Shown here: positions 23,656 through 36,894 of the stretch, one piece after another
Position numbering within the stretch: the first letter of the stretch is position 1
How the letters are laid out: each line of letters begins with the position of its first letter
Source of the DNA: Microvelia longipes
Lineage: Eukaryota > Arthropoda > Insecta > Hemiptera > Veliidae
Length of the DNA: 64,000 bases
NCBI GenBank assembly: GCA_018340805.1
Contig: JACMZG010001913.1
Coordinates: forward strand, 12,928,769 to 12,992,768
Direction: 5' to 3'
Translations under genes and position numbers: made by a program
The notes under the pieces: model-generated
Database searches by the model: none
The model's input: only the letters and a program-made list of their open reading frames with translations
What the model was told of the DNA's origin: nothing

Positions 23656-25053
23656 AAGTGCTAACGATTCGCTAGCTAAAGTATCGCCTTTCCGAAAAAT
23701 CACAAGCACCGTATTATAGGAAAGCTTAGCAGCAAAATTTAGCAGTTTGGTAAAATAAATATAATGATGAACTAAATTTACTAATGTAGGCGGCTTTAAT
23801 CTTCCAAATAGTCATCAATTAATTTTGTTTAACAGTTGTTCTTAATCCTAATTTTATTTCCTTCTAATTTCCAGCTAGGAAATCTACTTTATTTGATTTA
23901 ATTAGGCTTTTTTAAAAAAAGAAATTAAATTTAAAGTTTTCTTGTGAAGGGTTAAAAGAAAATAAGATTAGAGGTCCAATCCTTCACTATTAAGAAATGC
24001 ACTCCAGTTCAATTATTCTTTGAATTATTCAATTTGCTCCAACATCTTCTAGACGCCATGTTTCTTATGTCCCTTGAATAATACGATTCAATTTTAATTT
24101 GCCACCACTTTTAAATTGTCTAGAAAACAATACAACAGTCTATTTGGTAGTATTAGTCAATTACAACTTTACTTTTATTTATTGATTGTGAGAGTAGGTC
24201 AGTAGCAAAAAACACGAGAGCAGATTTTTGTAAATCAGAATATCTGAGAGATGATTAGTTCAAGACCTTAACCGGAATAAAAGGATCGTCGTCAATTCTT
24301 TAAGTGCAATAAGTTTCTTATCATAATATCGAAAATCAAAACACGTCAGCATTATTGAGCAACTGCTAAAATTGTAAGTGTCTATATGAAACAAATTGTG
24401 TTAAAGCGATTATGCGAATTCCAAAAAAAAGACCTTCGCCTCTGGAAGCCGCTTCGAGCCTCCCGCGAATCGGATATTGATCGTTGTCCTACTATAAATA
24501 TAAAATTTTCAATGTTGACCACCTATACCGATTCCTGCAATGACGTCACACGTCATTCATAAAAAGTCAGGTTATAACTTTCGAATGCGTTTGGTTTGTT
24601 TACATCGAATTGAATCACCCATAGATAAACAATATTAACATAGATGGTTCACTCCCGACCGTAGTGGGAACACTCAATTGACAAGTTTGTGTTTATGATT
24701 TAAGTTGGGGGCCTCATCACTAGAGTCTTGAAGAGCGCTAGTAGTAAAAATATATTTGCTTTATTCTCTACTAGATTGTGCTGTTGTATTTTTTTAAATA
24801 CAAACAGTTGCCTATCGTTTAGTAAAATAAAATAAAAGTAAACAAAGATCTATGGTATGCTGTAGTATTCGCGATGTATTTTTGTTTTTCAAAACTTGGG
24901 GGCCTCTTCACGCGAAGCAGCACCATCGTTTTCTTTAAAAAAAAAATAATAATTCATTTTTAGTGTTTTAGACTTAACATTTAAATTTGCTATCTGGATA
25001 TAACATCTCGGGTTTGGCGCAAACGGATAAGTAAAGGAAACAAACAAAATTTG
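23656..25053. other. Intron 1, mostly unassigned
   Basis: 24490-24620 is the inverted copy of repeat E. The rest is AT-rich with no exon or RNA gene recognised. Confidence 0.45.
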
Positions 25054-26199
25054 AGGCCCGTATTCAAAGACGTTTTCCTAACATTTTCCTAACATTTTCC
25101 TAACTTTTTCCTAACATTTTCCTAACATTTTCCTAACATTTTCCTAACACCTAACTTTTTCCTAACATTTTAATAATCGCTTTACCTTTATTATTTTCCT
25201 AACTCCTAACATTCTCCTAACACTCACCTTAGGTTTAGGTAAGGGAAATGTTTTTAAACATTTTTAACCACGAAATTTAAATGATCGTTCCCGTGTTTTA
25301 AAAGTCATTTAGAGGCTTCGCACGATTTTTTTTAGTAAGAACCTAAGGTAGTTAAGTCAAAAAGTGATACCATTGTAAATAACGTAATATATCGCAAAAT
25401 ATCAATGTTATTAACTTATTACCTGGATTTACGACACACTTTGTCGTATTAATAACTATCTACATAAATTTACATAATACTGTTAATCCACTTACCTTAC
25501 TATTAGGGAGTTTACCCTGAAATTCTTTTAACACAATCAGATTTTTTATTTTCTATGGTCTGTTTGTGGCGGGCTATCGATTCAAAGAGGAAATTTAGTT
25601 GGTCCGATGTGAATAATTCAGCCATTATTATACCAAAAAAAATTTACACAACCAAAAATGAATTTGATGACAAAATACGAAAAACAAAATTGTGTAAATG
25701 ATTTAGCAAAATGAAAACAGTGTTGCACTGATTAACAGGTCTTCATTTAGACACCTTTGGATTCGTACAACCTGGTCCACGTTCAAACTTGAAACGCTTG
25801 ATACTGCTTTATTTATGAAAGCTGTTACAGTAATTGAACATTGTATTTGTATTAACTCTACTGTTTACTGAAAAGATATGTAAATAAAGTTTCTAATATA
25901 TTTAACATTCGCCAAAGGAAGGCCGCATTGTTGTTTATGACAAAGTGTGTCGTAAATCCAGGTAATAAGTTAATAACATTGATATTTTGCGATATATTAC
26001 GTTACTTACAATGGTATCACTTTTTGACATAACTACCTTAGGTTCTTACTAAATAAATCATGCGAAGCCTCTAAAAGACTTTTAAAACACGATAGGAGAA
26101 CGTTAGGAAAATGTTAGGAGAATGTTAGGAGAATGTTAGAGAATGTTAGGAAAATGTTAAGAAAATGTTAGGAAACGTCTTTGAATACGGGCCTGAAAC
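25054..26199. mobile_element. Long-TIR MITE with terminal 12-bp minisatellites
   Basis: The ends GGCCCGTATTCAAAGACG and CGTCTTTGAATACGGGCC are inverted. Just inside each end are runs of a 12-bp unit (TTTTCCTAACAT on the left, its complement on the right), longer on the left. The inner arms also match over several hundred bp, for example TTACCTGGATTTACGACACA against its inverse near 25950. Total about 1.15 kb and no ORF. A smaller relative lies at 59391-59550. The superfamily is not determined. Confidence 0.8.
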
Positions 26200-26623
26200 T
26201 CTGACATTAGAGGTTCAAATCCAAGGGGGGGACGACAGAATGGGTGAAGTAAGAGTGAGAAATTATTTTTTTTTCACTTTTTACCAATTTATACGAAATT
26301 CTTATAGAGCTTTCTTGGGATCACTCATCCATCGACTCCTCATCATTCTAGCGCTGAAAAGCGTATGGAAAAACTTGATTACCCTCAACAGCTCGTTGTT
26401 TGGTTGAATAAAAATAAATAAATAAAAATTTCATAAATAAAAATAGCTGACAGATTCACGCTGTCACCACTAGACTGTACTACTTGAGCCTCCTGCATCC
26501 CATCAACTATTTTTTTAAAAAAATCTTTGAGTGAGCCATCTATGTTAATATTGTTTATCTATGGAATCACCTTATAAATTTCTAACGTCAAGTGTTCCTT
26601 TATTTTGACATATGATTAAATTT
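26200..26623. other. Intron 1 spacer
   Basis: No gene recognised. 26540-26575 carries TAATATTGTTTATCTATGG, the inverse of bases near 24625-24650, so a further decayed inverted repeat may surround the long-TIR MITE. Confidence 0.4.
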
Positions 26624-27420
26624 TGGACTATACCAGGGGGGGTTAACTTAAATGAGGAAAAGTTTGGATTCCATTATCGCAAGCTACTAAAAATAGCGCT
26701 GCGGCGGACCAGTGCGGACAACTCATGAACTAACCCCAATAGCTTTCCAAAGATGACTGATTATATTTTTATATTTAAATTTATGAATACCATGACAATT
26801 CTTGGTTATGACAGCTACATTTATTATTATTATAAAATTGATTGTTTTCTGTATGTATTTTTCACAAAAACGGTTCGCCGTTGCATGTTCTGTATTTCCA
26901 AAATTCAGAAACTAAAAGTAAATAGAAACCTTTTTAAAACTTCCAGAGAACGCTAATGAGGGCAGATAAGTATATTTCATTTAATTAATTTATTGATTTA
27001 GTCGATTTCATCAGGTAATTACATTTAATCACATGTGCGCATCTCGCCGATGTAATTAAAATACAGGCTGCATTAAATGCCGAAATCTATCTTTTAGTAC
27101 GTGTAGAACTTTAGCCACTATATCATTATTGCCTGATTGAATCAATTAAATTAATAAATTACTTAAATGAAAAACTTAAAAATAATCACAAGTGTTCTGT
27201 GTAAGATTATAGTGGTAGGGTTAGTTAGAAGTATAATTATACAAAGTATAAAAATTAAATTTCAAACTGACTGTGGGCATAAAGCGGGAAATCAAGACAC
27301 GCCCACTCAATTGAAAGGTAGGTCCGCCGCAGCGCTAGCGTCGTCCGGAATCCAAATTTTCCCACCATTGAGTCGACAGTCTTACTGTTTAAGTATCTAT
27401 AGTCTCTGGACTATACTTAG
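26624..27420 (-). repeat. Interspersed repeat family D, copy 2
   Basis: Inverted relative to 18785-19490, with the same landmarks in reverse order and somewhat longer. The two copies are about 7 kb apart and flank exon 2 of the allatostatin gene. Confidence 0.7.
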
Positions 27421-28560
27421 CCACTTTAGTGAGTGACAATTTAAGCGTGTTTATAACCTTCTAAAGCAATAAACAATGGGAAACCATTTAGAGGTAAGTT
27501 TGCCTCTAAAATTTAAAACCTGCGCTGTTGTAAGAATTGTAAGTACGCGCTTACAATTCTTTGCTAGCGCGTGCTTACCAATTCTTTGTCGACAGCGCGT
27601 ATGGCAAATCAACTTAGTGCGTTATCCCCTTTATTTAAGATCTTTGATAGAAAGAGATCAGTATTAAAGTTTGTGTAAAAACGATTCCGTAATTTTGCTT
27701 GTAATATTGTAATAACTAGATTCCAAGTCTGTCAATATCTCACATATTTTCCCCATTTTTAGGGACGTAAAAAACGTAATCAATTTAGTACAGCTTTTCC
27801 TCTTCTCTTTAAACTGATAGAGACCCCTCTCACAAATTCCACACAACTCAGCTATTTTTTACTCTTTAACCCGTGTGTTTGAATTTTTCTTTTGTCGCCC
27901 TATCAGGCATTCTAGTATAACACACGGATAAAATCAGTTGACAGCATGGGAAAATAATGCGAGGTAGCAAATAAGAATAGTCCTGGATATTAAAACACGC
28001 CCATAATTTTATTTCAGGTCAATTACCTTTTAACTTAGGTAGAAAATATTAGGCAGAAGGAAACGCAAATGTTGGATTATGATAATTATTTTATATTATC
28101 ATATTTGGATACCAAATAGTAAAAAGGGGATAAGTCGAAAAATTCCGATTTTGAGTTGTTACTATCGCTGGAATCTGCAAAAGAAGACCTATCGATTGGT
28201 ATAACGAATGTTAGTTTACGATAATTAGTTTTTTAATTCTTAGATTTTTGTTTAAAACTACAAAAAATAAATATTTGTATCAAAAACCTATAGTATATGC
28301 CAAACAATAGCTTCATAAAAAAATAACAGGGACATAGTGATATTTGTATCTAATTTCTTAGGATTCAATGCGGTTTCCAAAATAGGTAAAAAAGGGGGGG
28401 GGGTAATACCCCTGGCTGCCCTTGAAAGAAAACCTGTTACCCATACCACCTACACATAGGAAACTTGAAAAATAAATGGATTATTAAGCACGGAAGCCAC
28501 GCATTTCAAAGGAAATTCGCCCGAAATGTGAACCTCTACATCAGAATTTATTTTAATATA
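27421..28560. other. Intron 1, unassigned, with one FB1 scrap
   Basis: A hairpin-rich piece at 27530-27605 repeats TACAATTCTTTG and GCGCG motifs. 28480-28545 resembles the end of foldback FB1 (GGAAATTCGCCCGAAATG). No exon recognised. Confidence 0.4.
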
Positions 28561-28690
28561 TAAATTAAAATTAAATTAAGAAACTCATATGTTAGTCTTA
28601 TGTATAGCTACAATCACGCCAAATTTCAAACGGATGGCATCATTTTCCCGCGTTTTATAATTTTTCGAAATTTTCTCTAAGCAATTATTG

Positions 28691-28695
28691 TGGGT
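28691..28695 (+). other. BEL target-site duplication, left
   Basis: TGGGT, repeated at 35011-35015 immediately after the 3' LTR. Five bp is typical of the BEL/Pao group. Confidence 0.85.
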
Positions 28696-28981
28696 TGTCG
28701 CAGGCGTATATTATTATTTCTAATAGTCAAGGCATTTGACTTGTTATTTTATGTCAGATTTGATTTTATTTGTCAGATTTTATTATTCGTTTATAAGACA
28801 TCAAGATAACGAGTCAAATACCTTTTACGTTCATTAACAAGTTCATACACAAGTTCATTTTCAAGTTCATTATTACGGTCATAGTTAAGTTCTGTTTTAA
28901 TGTAATAAAATATATGATCAGTAAAGGGTTAAAATGTTAAAGTTTTATTAAAATATCCGCGTTGTCGTAAGGACAGCGACA
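28696..28981 (+). repeat. BEL/Pao 5' LTR
   Basis: 286 bp, starting TGTCGCAGG and ending GGACAGCGACA. Identical to the 3' LTR except for one base (A versus G near 28863). It ends just before a leader of about 30 bp and the gag ATG at 29011. No clear primer-binding site could be read after it. Confidence 0.92.
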
Positions 28982-29010
28982 GTAAAAGGTATTCGAAGAA
29001 TAAAGCTACA

Positions 29011-30600
29011 ATGAGTCTCAGGAGTCAAAGGGATGGTCACCAATCTCAGGCTGATGGTAAGTCTGATGTTCGATCATTACGTAGTCTTAGTCAAAGAGTT
29101 TTGTCTGAAAAGGGATTCAACAACCTGTACGTTGATACAGAATCTTCGCTTCGTCTGCTCAAAGTAAGAATTAAGAAAGGGCTGACGAGCGTAGATAATC
29201 TTCTCAAGAATCAAGAAAATTCCTCAGAAAAGGTTCTAAGTTCTACCATCAGCAGCATCAAACTTAACATAATTCAGTTTAATAAGTATCTTACTAAGTT
29301 TCAGTCTGAATACTCAAAGCAAAAAGAAACATCTGACCACTTTAACGATCTAGTCTCTGTCAACAACCAGTTTTTATTTGACCATAAGATAATCATTGCT
29401 GAAAAAGAGTCTTTGGTTGAAGATTTTATTTTAAATAAACTAGATGAAGATCTAGTTCCCGCTCAAACCCTAGGTAATCAGGATGGTAAGGGCAATTCTA
29501 GCAAAGTGGGCAAGGATAGCACAAGCCAACCAGGGTTTGTGTCAATTGATGATTCGGTAAGGTCCTTTCATGACAGTGCTATAAGCGATAACGAAAGTGT
29601 CAAATCTATAAAGTTTGACAATGTCAGTGAATTGTCAGTTAAAAAAATAAAGGTAATATTGCGAACCCTCTCTAGTAAATCCAATAGACTCGCTGACTGT
29701 AATGACGAAAATTCAGTTAATAAATTCCTCTACTACTTACAAATTCAACGGTGACAGCTATAAGTTCCCAATATTTAGGGAGGAAATTAAAATTCATTTA
29801 GAAGATGGGTTACTCCCGAATCCTATAAGAAAGTCTTTGTTGCTTAACTTTCTCGAAGGTGAGGCTAAGAAAGTAGCCAATTCAAACATGTCGCTTACAT
29901 ACGAGGGTCTATTGGAGTTGCTAGAGGAGCGTTTCGGAAGTGGGGTAGCTATTACGGAGTCTTGGGTGAATAAACTCACAGAAGGCCCTAATTTATGTGG
30001 AACGATGTATCGGCCCTAATAACGTTCGCTGATACTGTCAGAACAGCTTGTAAAGTCCTCGATAGACATTCGTTAAAAGAAATAAACACGAAAATATGTC
30101 TAAAGAAAATTTTAAGTCGCTTACCAGCCAAAGTTTTTGATAAATGGATTCAAGTTGTAGAATATAAGAACGGTAACGAAACTATTGAGGACTTATCAAG
30201 AGTTCTTGACTCGTATATAAGACGCATTAACCATCCAGTATATCATACGCCGTCAAAGGGTTATAAAAATTACAAAGACGCGGCCAAACCTAAACAAGTT
30301 AATAGTTATTTCTTAGATTCTAATACCCCAAGCACTAGTAGCAATAGTAAACCATCTAACGATAACCCCAAAATTCGAGATATAAAATGTTTATTTTGAA
30401 TAACGGTTCGCATGAATTTTATAAGTGTAAAGATTTCAATAAAATTAATTTGGACGATAGAATTAAGTTCGTACAAACAAAAACCTGTGTTTTGGCTGTT
30501 TGAAACGAGGACACAGTAGCAAGGGTTGTATCAGACGACTCTCTTGCGAAAAGTGTCTAAAAAAACCCCGACTTGTTTACATCGAGATTGTGACGGAGAA
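29011..30600 (+). pseudogene. BEL gag, frameshifted
   Basis: The first segment (29011-29754) starts at ATG and encodes a charged, serine-rich N-terminal region. The next two segments (about 29740-30019 and 29995-30399, in different frames) match the conserved BEL gag region with FNGDSYKFPIF, NFLEGEAKKVA and a leucine-rich LLELLEERFG. Two CX2CX4HX4C zinc knuckles follow: one at about 30388-30429 with a base missing at its second Cys, and a clean CFGCLKRGHSSKGC at 30488-30529. The frame then shifts at an A/C homopolymer near 30560. Gag packages the element RNA; as read here it could not be made as one chain. Confidence 0.85.
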
Positions 30601-30699
30601 ATTTCAAAAATTGTAAATAAAAGTGACAGCAAAAATAAAAATAATATCGAAAATAAAGATGAAAGTTGCACTCAAATTTAAAAGCTGACGTGCACTCAA

Positions 30700-31060
30700 G
30701 CGATTCTCGAGAAATTAAAGTATGCTTATCTACAATGTCTCATATTGTACCCGTTTTAGTCATAGATAAAATAACCCGTCAAACCAAGTTGTCACCTATG
30801 CGTTTTTAGATGACGGGAGTGATGCTTGCTTTCTCAAAGAAAGTATCAAAGAAAAGTTAGGGTTACCAGGCATTGCTACAAGTCTAGAACTACGTACCGT
30901 GTTGTCAAAGAGTCGAGTCAATTGCTTTAGATTGACTGACGTCATAATTAAGGGTCTACAAACTGAAGAAGTAGTTAATTACCTTACAAATTTTATACAC
31001 GGCCAGATATCCCGGGTTGTCATGACGACATTCCGAATCCAGACTTTATTAACAAGTTTG
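30700..31060 (+). pseudogene. BEL aspartic protease region
   Basis: FLDDGSDACFL begins near 30803, where the family normally has the catalytic DDGS motif of the retroviral-like aspartic protease. EKLGLPG and ELRTVLSK follow. The frame is lost around 31010. Role inferred from family: processing of the polyprotein. Confidence 0.75.
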
Positions 31061-31264
31061 GTCATTTAAGTCGTTTAAAAGATAAAATTTTACCGTTAAT
31101 AAAAATATTGAAATCGGGTTGCTCATAGGAAACAACTGTCCGCAAGCTTTGCCCTTTAGAAGTCGTTAGAGGTGCTCCCTCTGAACCGTACGGGATTAAA
31201 ACAACTCTAGGTTGGGGAGTGGTAGGTCCGAAGGGTCATGAGGATTATGAACTAAGCAATTAAA

Positions 31265-32495
31265 GTGTGCGCCCTTAGCAGCTACATGGAAAATAAAATT
31301 AAAGTTAAAGAACTAATAAACCCGTGGGTTTCATTAGATTTCCCGGAAGTAACTCAGGTGTCACAAGATTTTGCAATATCAATAGAAGATCAAAGATTTC
31401 TTAAAATATTAAATGAAGGCCTTGTTCATAGGTCCGATCAGCATTATGAATTGCCTCTTCCATTAAAATATGAAAATTGCACGTTACCTAACAATAGATA
31501 TTTGGCGCTACTAGATTAAATAGTTTAAAATTTCGATTTTTAAAAAATATAAATTATAGAAATGATTACGTAAAATTTATGAACAATATGTTTGAGAAAG
31601 GACACGCAGAAGCGGTGCCTAGTTCAGTACCTGAGGAAGGTCGGTGTTGGTATATACCTCACCACGGTGTTTACCATCCAAAGAAACCGGAAAAAATTCG
31701 GGTTGTATTCGACTGTTCGGCAAAGTACAAAGGACAATCACTAAATTCAAACTTACTATCAGGGCCAGATTTGACGGGCAGCTTATTAGGTGTTATAATG
31801 AGATTTAGAAGAGAATTAGTTGCGTTCACTGGAGATATCGAAGGCATGTTCCATCAAGTTTTCGTTAAAGAGGAACATAGAAATTTTTTCGATTTCTTTG
31901 GTGGAAAGACGGAGATGTTAACTCAATACCCCAGAATACCGCATGACGGTTCATTTATTCGGAGCCACGTCATCTCCTGGGTGTAGTAATTTTGCGTTAA
32001 AACAAACGGCAAAAGATAACGTTCAAGAATTAGGATCTGAAGCTGCTGAGTTCGTTCTAGAAAACTATTATGTTGACGATGGATGCGCGTCAGTTAAGAG
32101 CGAAGAAGAAGCTATAGAATTAGTCGAAAACATAAGAGAAATGTGTGCTCGTGGAGGATTTAGATTTCACAAAATAATTTCAAACAATTCTAAATTATTA
32201 GAAAGCATTCCCGAATCTGAAAGAGCAATAAATAACGCTACACTAAAAGATCTATCTATAAAAAACGAATTTTCTATGGAGCGAGTTTTAGGTTTAGCGT
32301 GGGACACAAATAGCGATCAGTTTAGACTCAAAATAATGATGCCTGATAATAGAGCTACAAGAAGAGGAATACTCAGCTCAGTCAGTTCAATATATGATCC
32401 TCTAGGTTTCGTTGCTCCTTACATAATGAAAGGGAAGTGTATTCTTCAAGATCTTTGTAGAGAATCAAATTTAAAAAATCAAGACAACTGGGATA
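31265..32495 (+). pseudogene. BEL reverse transcriptase, frameshifted
   Basis: The linker segment 31265-31519 ends in the family motif PLPLKYENCTLPNNRYLAL. After a 1-nt shift the RT continues with MFEKGHAEAVP, RVVFDCSA, GPDLTGSL and GDIEGMFHQV (first catalytic Asp). After another shift near 31945 it reads HLFGATSSPGCSNFAL and NYYVDDG (catalytic YVDD). Each frame junction can be located by resumed motif order. None of the junctions I followed involves a substitution stop. Confidence 0.88.
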
Positions 32496-33482
32496 TTGAA
32501 GTTAGCGATGACTTTAAAAAAAAGATGGTTGCATTGGTTAAACGGGCTTAATGATATAAGTGAGATATCGGTCAACCGTTGCTTTAAACCAGTAGGTTTC
32601 GGTTCTATTTCGAAGGCGGAAGTGCATCACTTTAGTGACGCATCATTTTTAGGTTACGGTCAAGTATCGTATTTAAGATTAGTTAATAGTCAAGGTCAAG
32701 TTCACTGCTCATTTATCATTGGCAAGGCGCGAGTTAAGCCTCTCAAAGAAATTACTATACCTAGGTTAGAGCTTACTGCAGCATTACTTGCTGCACGAAT
32801 GAGTAAATTTATCGAAAAGGAATTAAAATTACCTGATATAAATAATGTATTTTGGACTGACAGTAAAGTTGTCTTAGGCTATATAAACAACGAATCGCGT
32901 AGATTTCATATATTTGTAGCAAATCGAGTTCAAGAGATAAGAGAACTTACAAATATTAAGGACTGGCATTATGTGCCCTCCAAAGACAATCCTGCTGACA
33001 TCGCTTCGCGAGGAGCTGACGCAGGGCAGATCATAAGTAGTCTATGGCTAACGGGTCCTAAATTCATTTGGGAAAATTCTGAATCTTGGGGAGAAACAGA
33101 AGTCCCTTCTCTAGTCCCAGATGACCCGGAAGTCAAACCAGTTAAAATATTAGCGAGTTCGGCTGATCCCGTCCCAGATTTGCTAAGTCGTTTAAACAGG
33201 TTTCCGACTTGGGAAAAAGCTAAAATGTCCGTTGCATTAGTTTTACGGTATATAAATCAACTAAGGGCTAAGGATTGTAGGAAAAATATTTTTGAACACC
33301 CTATCACTGCTAGGGAGTTAGAATATTCAGAAATTCTTATTTTTAAGCACGTTCAATCGCTTTATTTCAAAGAAACAATTGATTGTTTAAAAAATAATAT
33401 TAATCTGTCAAGGAAAGATCATTTGCGATCTCTAAATCCGTTTATTGATCATTTAGGTTTATTAAGAGTTGGAGTCGTCTAG
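32496..33482 (+). pseudogene. BEL RNase H and connection domain
   Basis: Enters frame at a run of eight A bases near 32515. Motifs: HHFSDASFLGYG with the first catalytic Asp, KEITIPRLELTAALLAAR with the catalytic Glu, and VFWTDSKVVLGYI with the second Asp. WHYVPSKDNPADIASRGA follows, the usual link to the integrase. The ORF ends at a missing base just before 33482, where the LRVGGR-type motif should be. Confidence 0.88.
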
Positions 33483-34664
33483 GGTATTCCGGTTTAGAGA
33501 ATAGGCACCCTATAATATTACCTAAAAAAACTCATACATCTGAATTAATTGTAAGATACTGTCATGAAAGAATCTTTCATCAGGGTCGAAGTATGACGCA
33601 GAATGAAATACGCTCACGTGGGTTCTGGGTTATTGGCGCTTCATATCATGTAAGAAAACTCATATCTCAGTGCATGATATGCAAGAGAGTTCGAGGAAGA
33701 TACGAAACTCCAATAATGTCGAACCTACCTGAGAGTAGGTGGTAGAAAGTTATCCCTTTGCCTACAGCGCTGTGGATTGCTTCGGACCATTTTATGTGCG
33801 TCTAGGCGAAGACAAGAGAAACGTTACGGTGTAATTTTCACCTGTCTTGCATCAAGAGCCATAACATTGGACGTCCTCGACTCTATGAACACGGATTCGT
33901 TTATTAATGGATTAAGACGATTTTTATCACGAAGAGGTGAAATCCGGGAGTTGAGATCTGATCTGGGAACCAACTTTGTTGGGGCCAAAGAAGAGTTACG
34001 AAAATCGTTAAAAGAACTACAACTTCAAGACATTTCTAAATATTTATCGCTCCGTTCATGTAATTTTATCTGGAAATTTAACTGCCCCAAAGCTAGTCAT
34101 ATGAACGGTGTTGTAGAGCGATTAATAGGTTCTGTGAGGAAAATTCTCGAAGTTATGCTAATCAATCAACAAGGGTTGCTTACAGACGATAGTTTGCGCA
34201 CATTTTTTTGTGAATGTGAGAACATAGTCAACGGGAGGCCCCTTACAATTACAAACATACAGGACCCTAGCTCACTTGAGCCACTAACACCTAACCACGC
34301 CATCTTACTTCAACCAAGACCTATATTGCCTCCTCCAGGAATATTTTCCGATAATTATGTTAAGAAAAGGTGGAGACACGTTCAACATTTAGCAGAAGAG
34401 TTTTGGAGGAGATGGAGGAAAGAATACTTAACTAACTTACAAAAAAGAGAAAAGTGGCAAGATAAAAATAGAAATATAGCCGTAGGCGATGTGGTAATTT
34501 GTGAGGACGACCAAATACCAAGAAACCAATGGCCACTTGCTATAGTTGAAGAAGTTAAGAAGAGCTCAGATGGAACTGTGCGCAGAGTGACTATTCGTTA
34601 CGGAAACGACAAGACACTTGAAAGACCAGTTTCAAAGCTTATCCTTCTATTACCTGCAAGTTAA
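33483..34664 (+). pseudogene. BEL integrase
   Basis: The zinc-binding domain (about 33500-33700) has the His pair in RYCHERIFHQG and the Cys pair in QCMICKR. The catalytic core begins with AVDCFGPFYV (first Asp at 33775-33777), then shifts frame once. It continues from 33777 with RSDLGTNFVGA (second Asp) and MNGVVERLIGSVRK (Glu), giving the D,D35E set. A C-terminal domain with VRRVTIRYGNDKTLERPVSK ends at the TAA before the 3' LTR leader. Confidence 0.88.
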
Positions 34665-34724
34665 GGTTCGATTCCCGTCGAGGAGCCATAGCTTGAAAGT
34701 TCAAAGAAGAACTTTGGGGAGCCA

Positions 34725-35010
34725 TGTCGCAGGCGTATATTATTATTTCTAATAGTCAAGGCATTTGACTTGTTATTTTATGTCAGATTTGATTTTATTT
34801 GTCAGATTTTATTATTCGTTTATAAGACATCAAGATAACGAGTCAAATACCTTTTACGTTCATTAACAAGTTCATACACAAGTTCATTTTCGAGTTCATT
34901 ATTACGGTCATAGTTAAGTTCTGTTTTAATGTAATAAAATATATGATCAGTAAAGGGTTAAAATGTTAAAGTTTTATTAAAATATCCGCGTTGTCGTAAG
35001 GACAGCGACA
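34725..35010 (+). repeat. BEL/Pao 3' LTR
   Basis: 286 bp, same ends as the 5' LTR, one difference. It is preceded by the purine-rich ACTTTGGGGAGCCA, a plausible polypurine tract, and followed by the TGGGT duplication. Confidence 0.92.
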
Positions 35011-35269
35011 TGGGTTAATAATAAAAAAATATTTTCCGAATACTGCGTTACATTAATTTTTCTACAAAGTTTCAATTCTCTAGCATAAATAAACTAGGAG
35101 CGACGACGATAAAAGACACACACACATACAGGCAGACAAATTTGAGAAAACCACTCAGGCCTTAAAAACACCTGAAACGGATAATTCCGGTTTCGTCCCT
35201 GTTTCTTTTATTTTTGTAAACACAATACTTTTCCTATATACCTACGGTATAAATGAGGAAAAGTAAAAA

Positions 35270-35889
35270 TTTGCAAATACGACGTCTACTCTTATTATAT
35301 TAACAAATAAAATCAAAGTCATTTTACATGGAAGGAATAAATGTCAATCAATCTAAGTTAGCGTTTTAACTTATCAACACTGATAGTCATTATTTAAATG
35401 TTTTCAACATTAAAAATTAAATTGACGTTAAATTAGATTCATGTACCTGTAAATGTATTTTAAAAAGTGGGTGACACTATTGTCCAACGCAAAATCCATC
35501 AATTTTAATTTAAGCTATTTACAGATAAAATCCTAAATTTAGTCCGGAAAAATTCTTTTATTGGATATTCCTTCGTCATTCAGTGAGGAAATCTTTATCT
35601 TGGTATACTTTGTTACTTGAGCATTATAAGTCTGACGTCAGAATTTCGGTCCAAAAATATTTATTCAATCGATAATGTTTAATCATTTGTTGTGAAACGA
35701 AATTGACCAATAAAATTAAATTATAAAGGATAAATCCTCCCTCTATCGGAACGTATTATTTGACCATTTTTTCCTGCTTTTTACTTTTTTTTTGCCTTGA
35801 GTCAATTGCTATTTCTAGACAGCATATCAAGAGTAAGGAATCTTTATTATAAGTCTTAATAATGCGCCTAAAAATTATCGACGCATCAG
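35270..35889. other. Intron 1, no further gene recognised
   Basis: AT-rich spacer between the split 5S-R copy and a satellite block. Confidence 0.45.
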
Positions 35890-36755
35890 AGGATCCATCT
35901 AATGATTTAACGAGTCAATCAATCAGATGATTTATCTGGTTATTTGACGCATCAGTGGATCATATGATTCAACTAATGATTTGACTCATCAGATGAATCG
36001 TATAATTCATCTGATTAGATACATCAGTGGATCATGTGATTCATCTGATGATTAGACGCATCAGTGAATCCTATGATTGATCTGATGGTTTAACTCATCA
36101 GATAAATCGTATAATTCATTTGATTAGATACAATCTGTGGATCATGTGATTCATCTGATGATTAGACGCATCAGTGGATCCTATGATTCATCTGATGATT
36201 TTACTCATCAGATGAATCGTATAATTCATCTGATTAGATACATCAGTGGATCATGTGATTCATCTGATGATTAGAAGCATCTGTGGATTATATGATTCAT
36301 CTGATAATTAGACGCATCAGTGGATCCTATGATTCATCTGATGATTTAACTCATCAGATGAATCGTATAATTCATCTGATTAGATACATCAGTGGATCAT
36401 GTGATTCATCTGATGATTAGACACATCAGTGAATCCTATGATTGATCTGATGGTTTAACTCATCAGATAAATCGTATAATTCATTTGATTAGATACATCA
36501 GTGGATCATGTGATTCATCTGATGATTAGACGCATCAGTGAATCCTATGATTGATCTGATGGTTTAACTCATCAGATAAATCGTATAATTCATTTGATTA
36601 GATACAATCTGTGGATCATGTGATTCATCTGATGATTAGAAGCATCTGTGGATCATATAATTCATCTGATAATTAGACGCATAAGTGGATCTTATGATTA
36701 ATCTGATGATTTAACTCATCAGATGAATCGTATAATTCATCTGATTAGATACATT
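35890..36755. repeat. Minisatellite of ATCTGATGATTAGACGCATC-type units
   Basis: About 860 bp built from interleaved units carrying CATCAGTGGATCATGTGATT, CATCTGATGATTAGACGC and CTCATCAGATGAATCGTATA. CATCTGATG and CATCAGATG are mutually complementary, so the array can form many small hairpins. Groups of units repeat together (higher-order period about 170 bp). Confidence 0.9.
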
Positions 36756-36894
36756 AGAATGTCGTTAAGAGTGTTGTGATTTAAGTGCAGAGCTTTAATA
36801 GTAATAATTAGACTATGAGGTACAACTCCAGTAGTGGACATAACAAATGGAAGGAATTATTATTATTATTATTTTTTTCTAGGTCTTAGTTAAA

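Larger units (their letters stand above)
28696..35010 (+). mobile_element. BEL/Pao LTR retrotransposon
   Basis: 6315 bp: 5' LTR, gag, protease, reverse transcriptase, RNase H, integrase, 3' LTR. The order and motifs (YVDD active site, SDASFLGYG RNase H, RLIGSVRK integrase) identify the BEL/Pao superfamily. Near-identical LTRs and an intact target duplication indicate recent insertion. Coding is broken by several single-base frameshifts. It lies in intron 1 of the minus-strand allatostatin gene, in antisense orientation to it. Confidence 0.93.
28565..35265 (-). repeat. 5S-R repeat split by the BEL/Pao element
   Basis: 28565-28695 carries the AACTCATATGTTAGTCTTAT to TTATTGTGGGT part. After the BEL element the family continues at 35011 with TGGGTTAATA, TTTCAATTCTCTAGCATAAA and the terminal CGGTATAAATGAGGAAAAGT at about 35245-35264. 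This fixes both the insertion site and the 5-bp duplication. Confidence 0.8.
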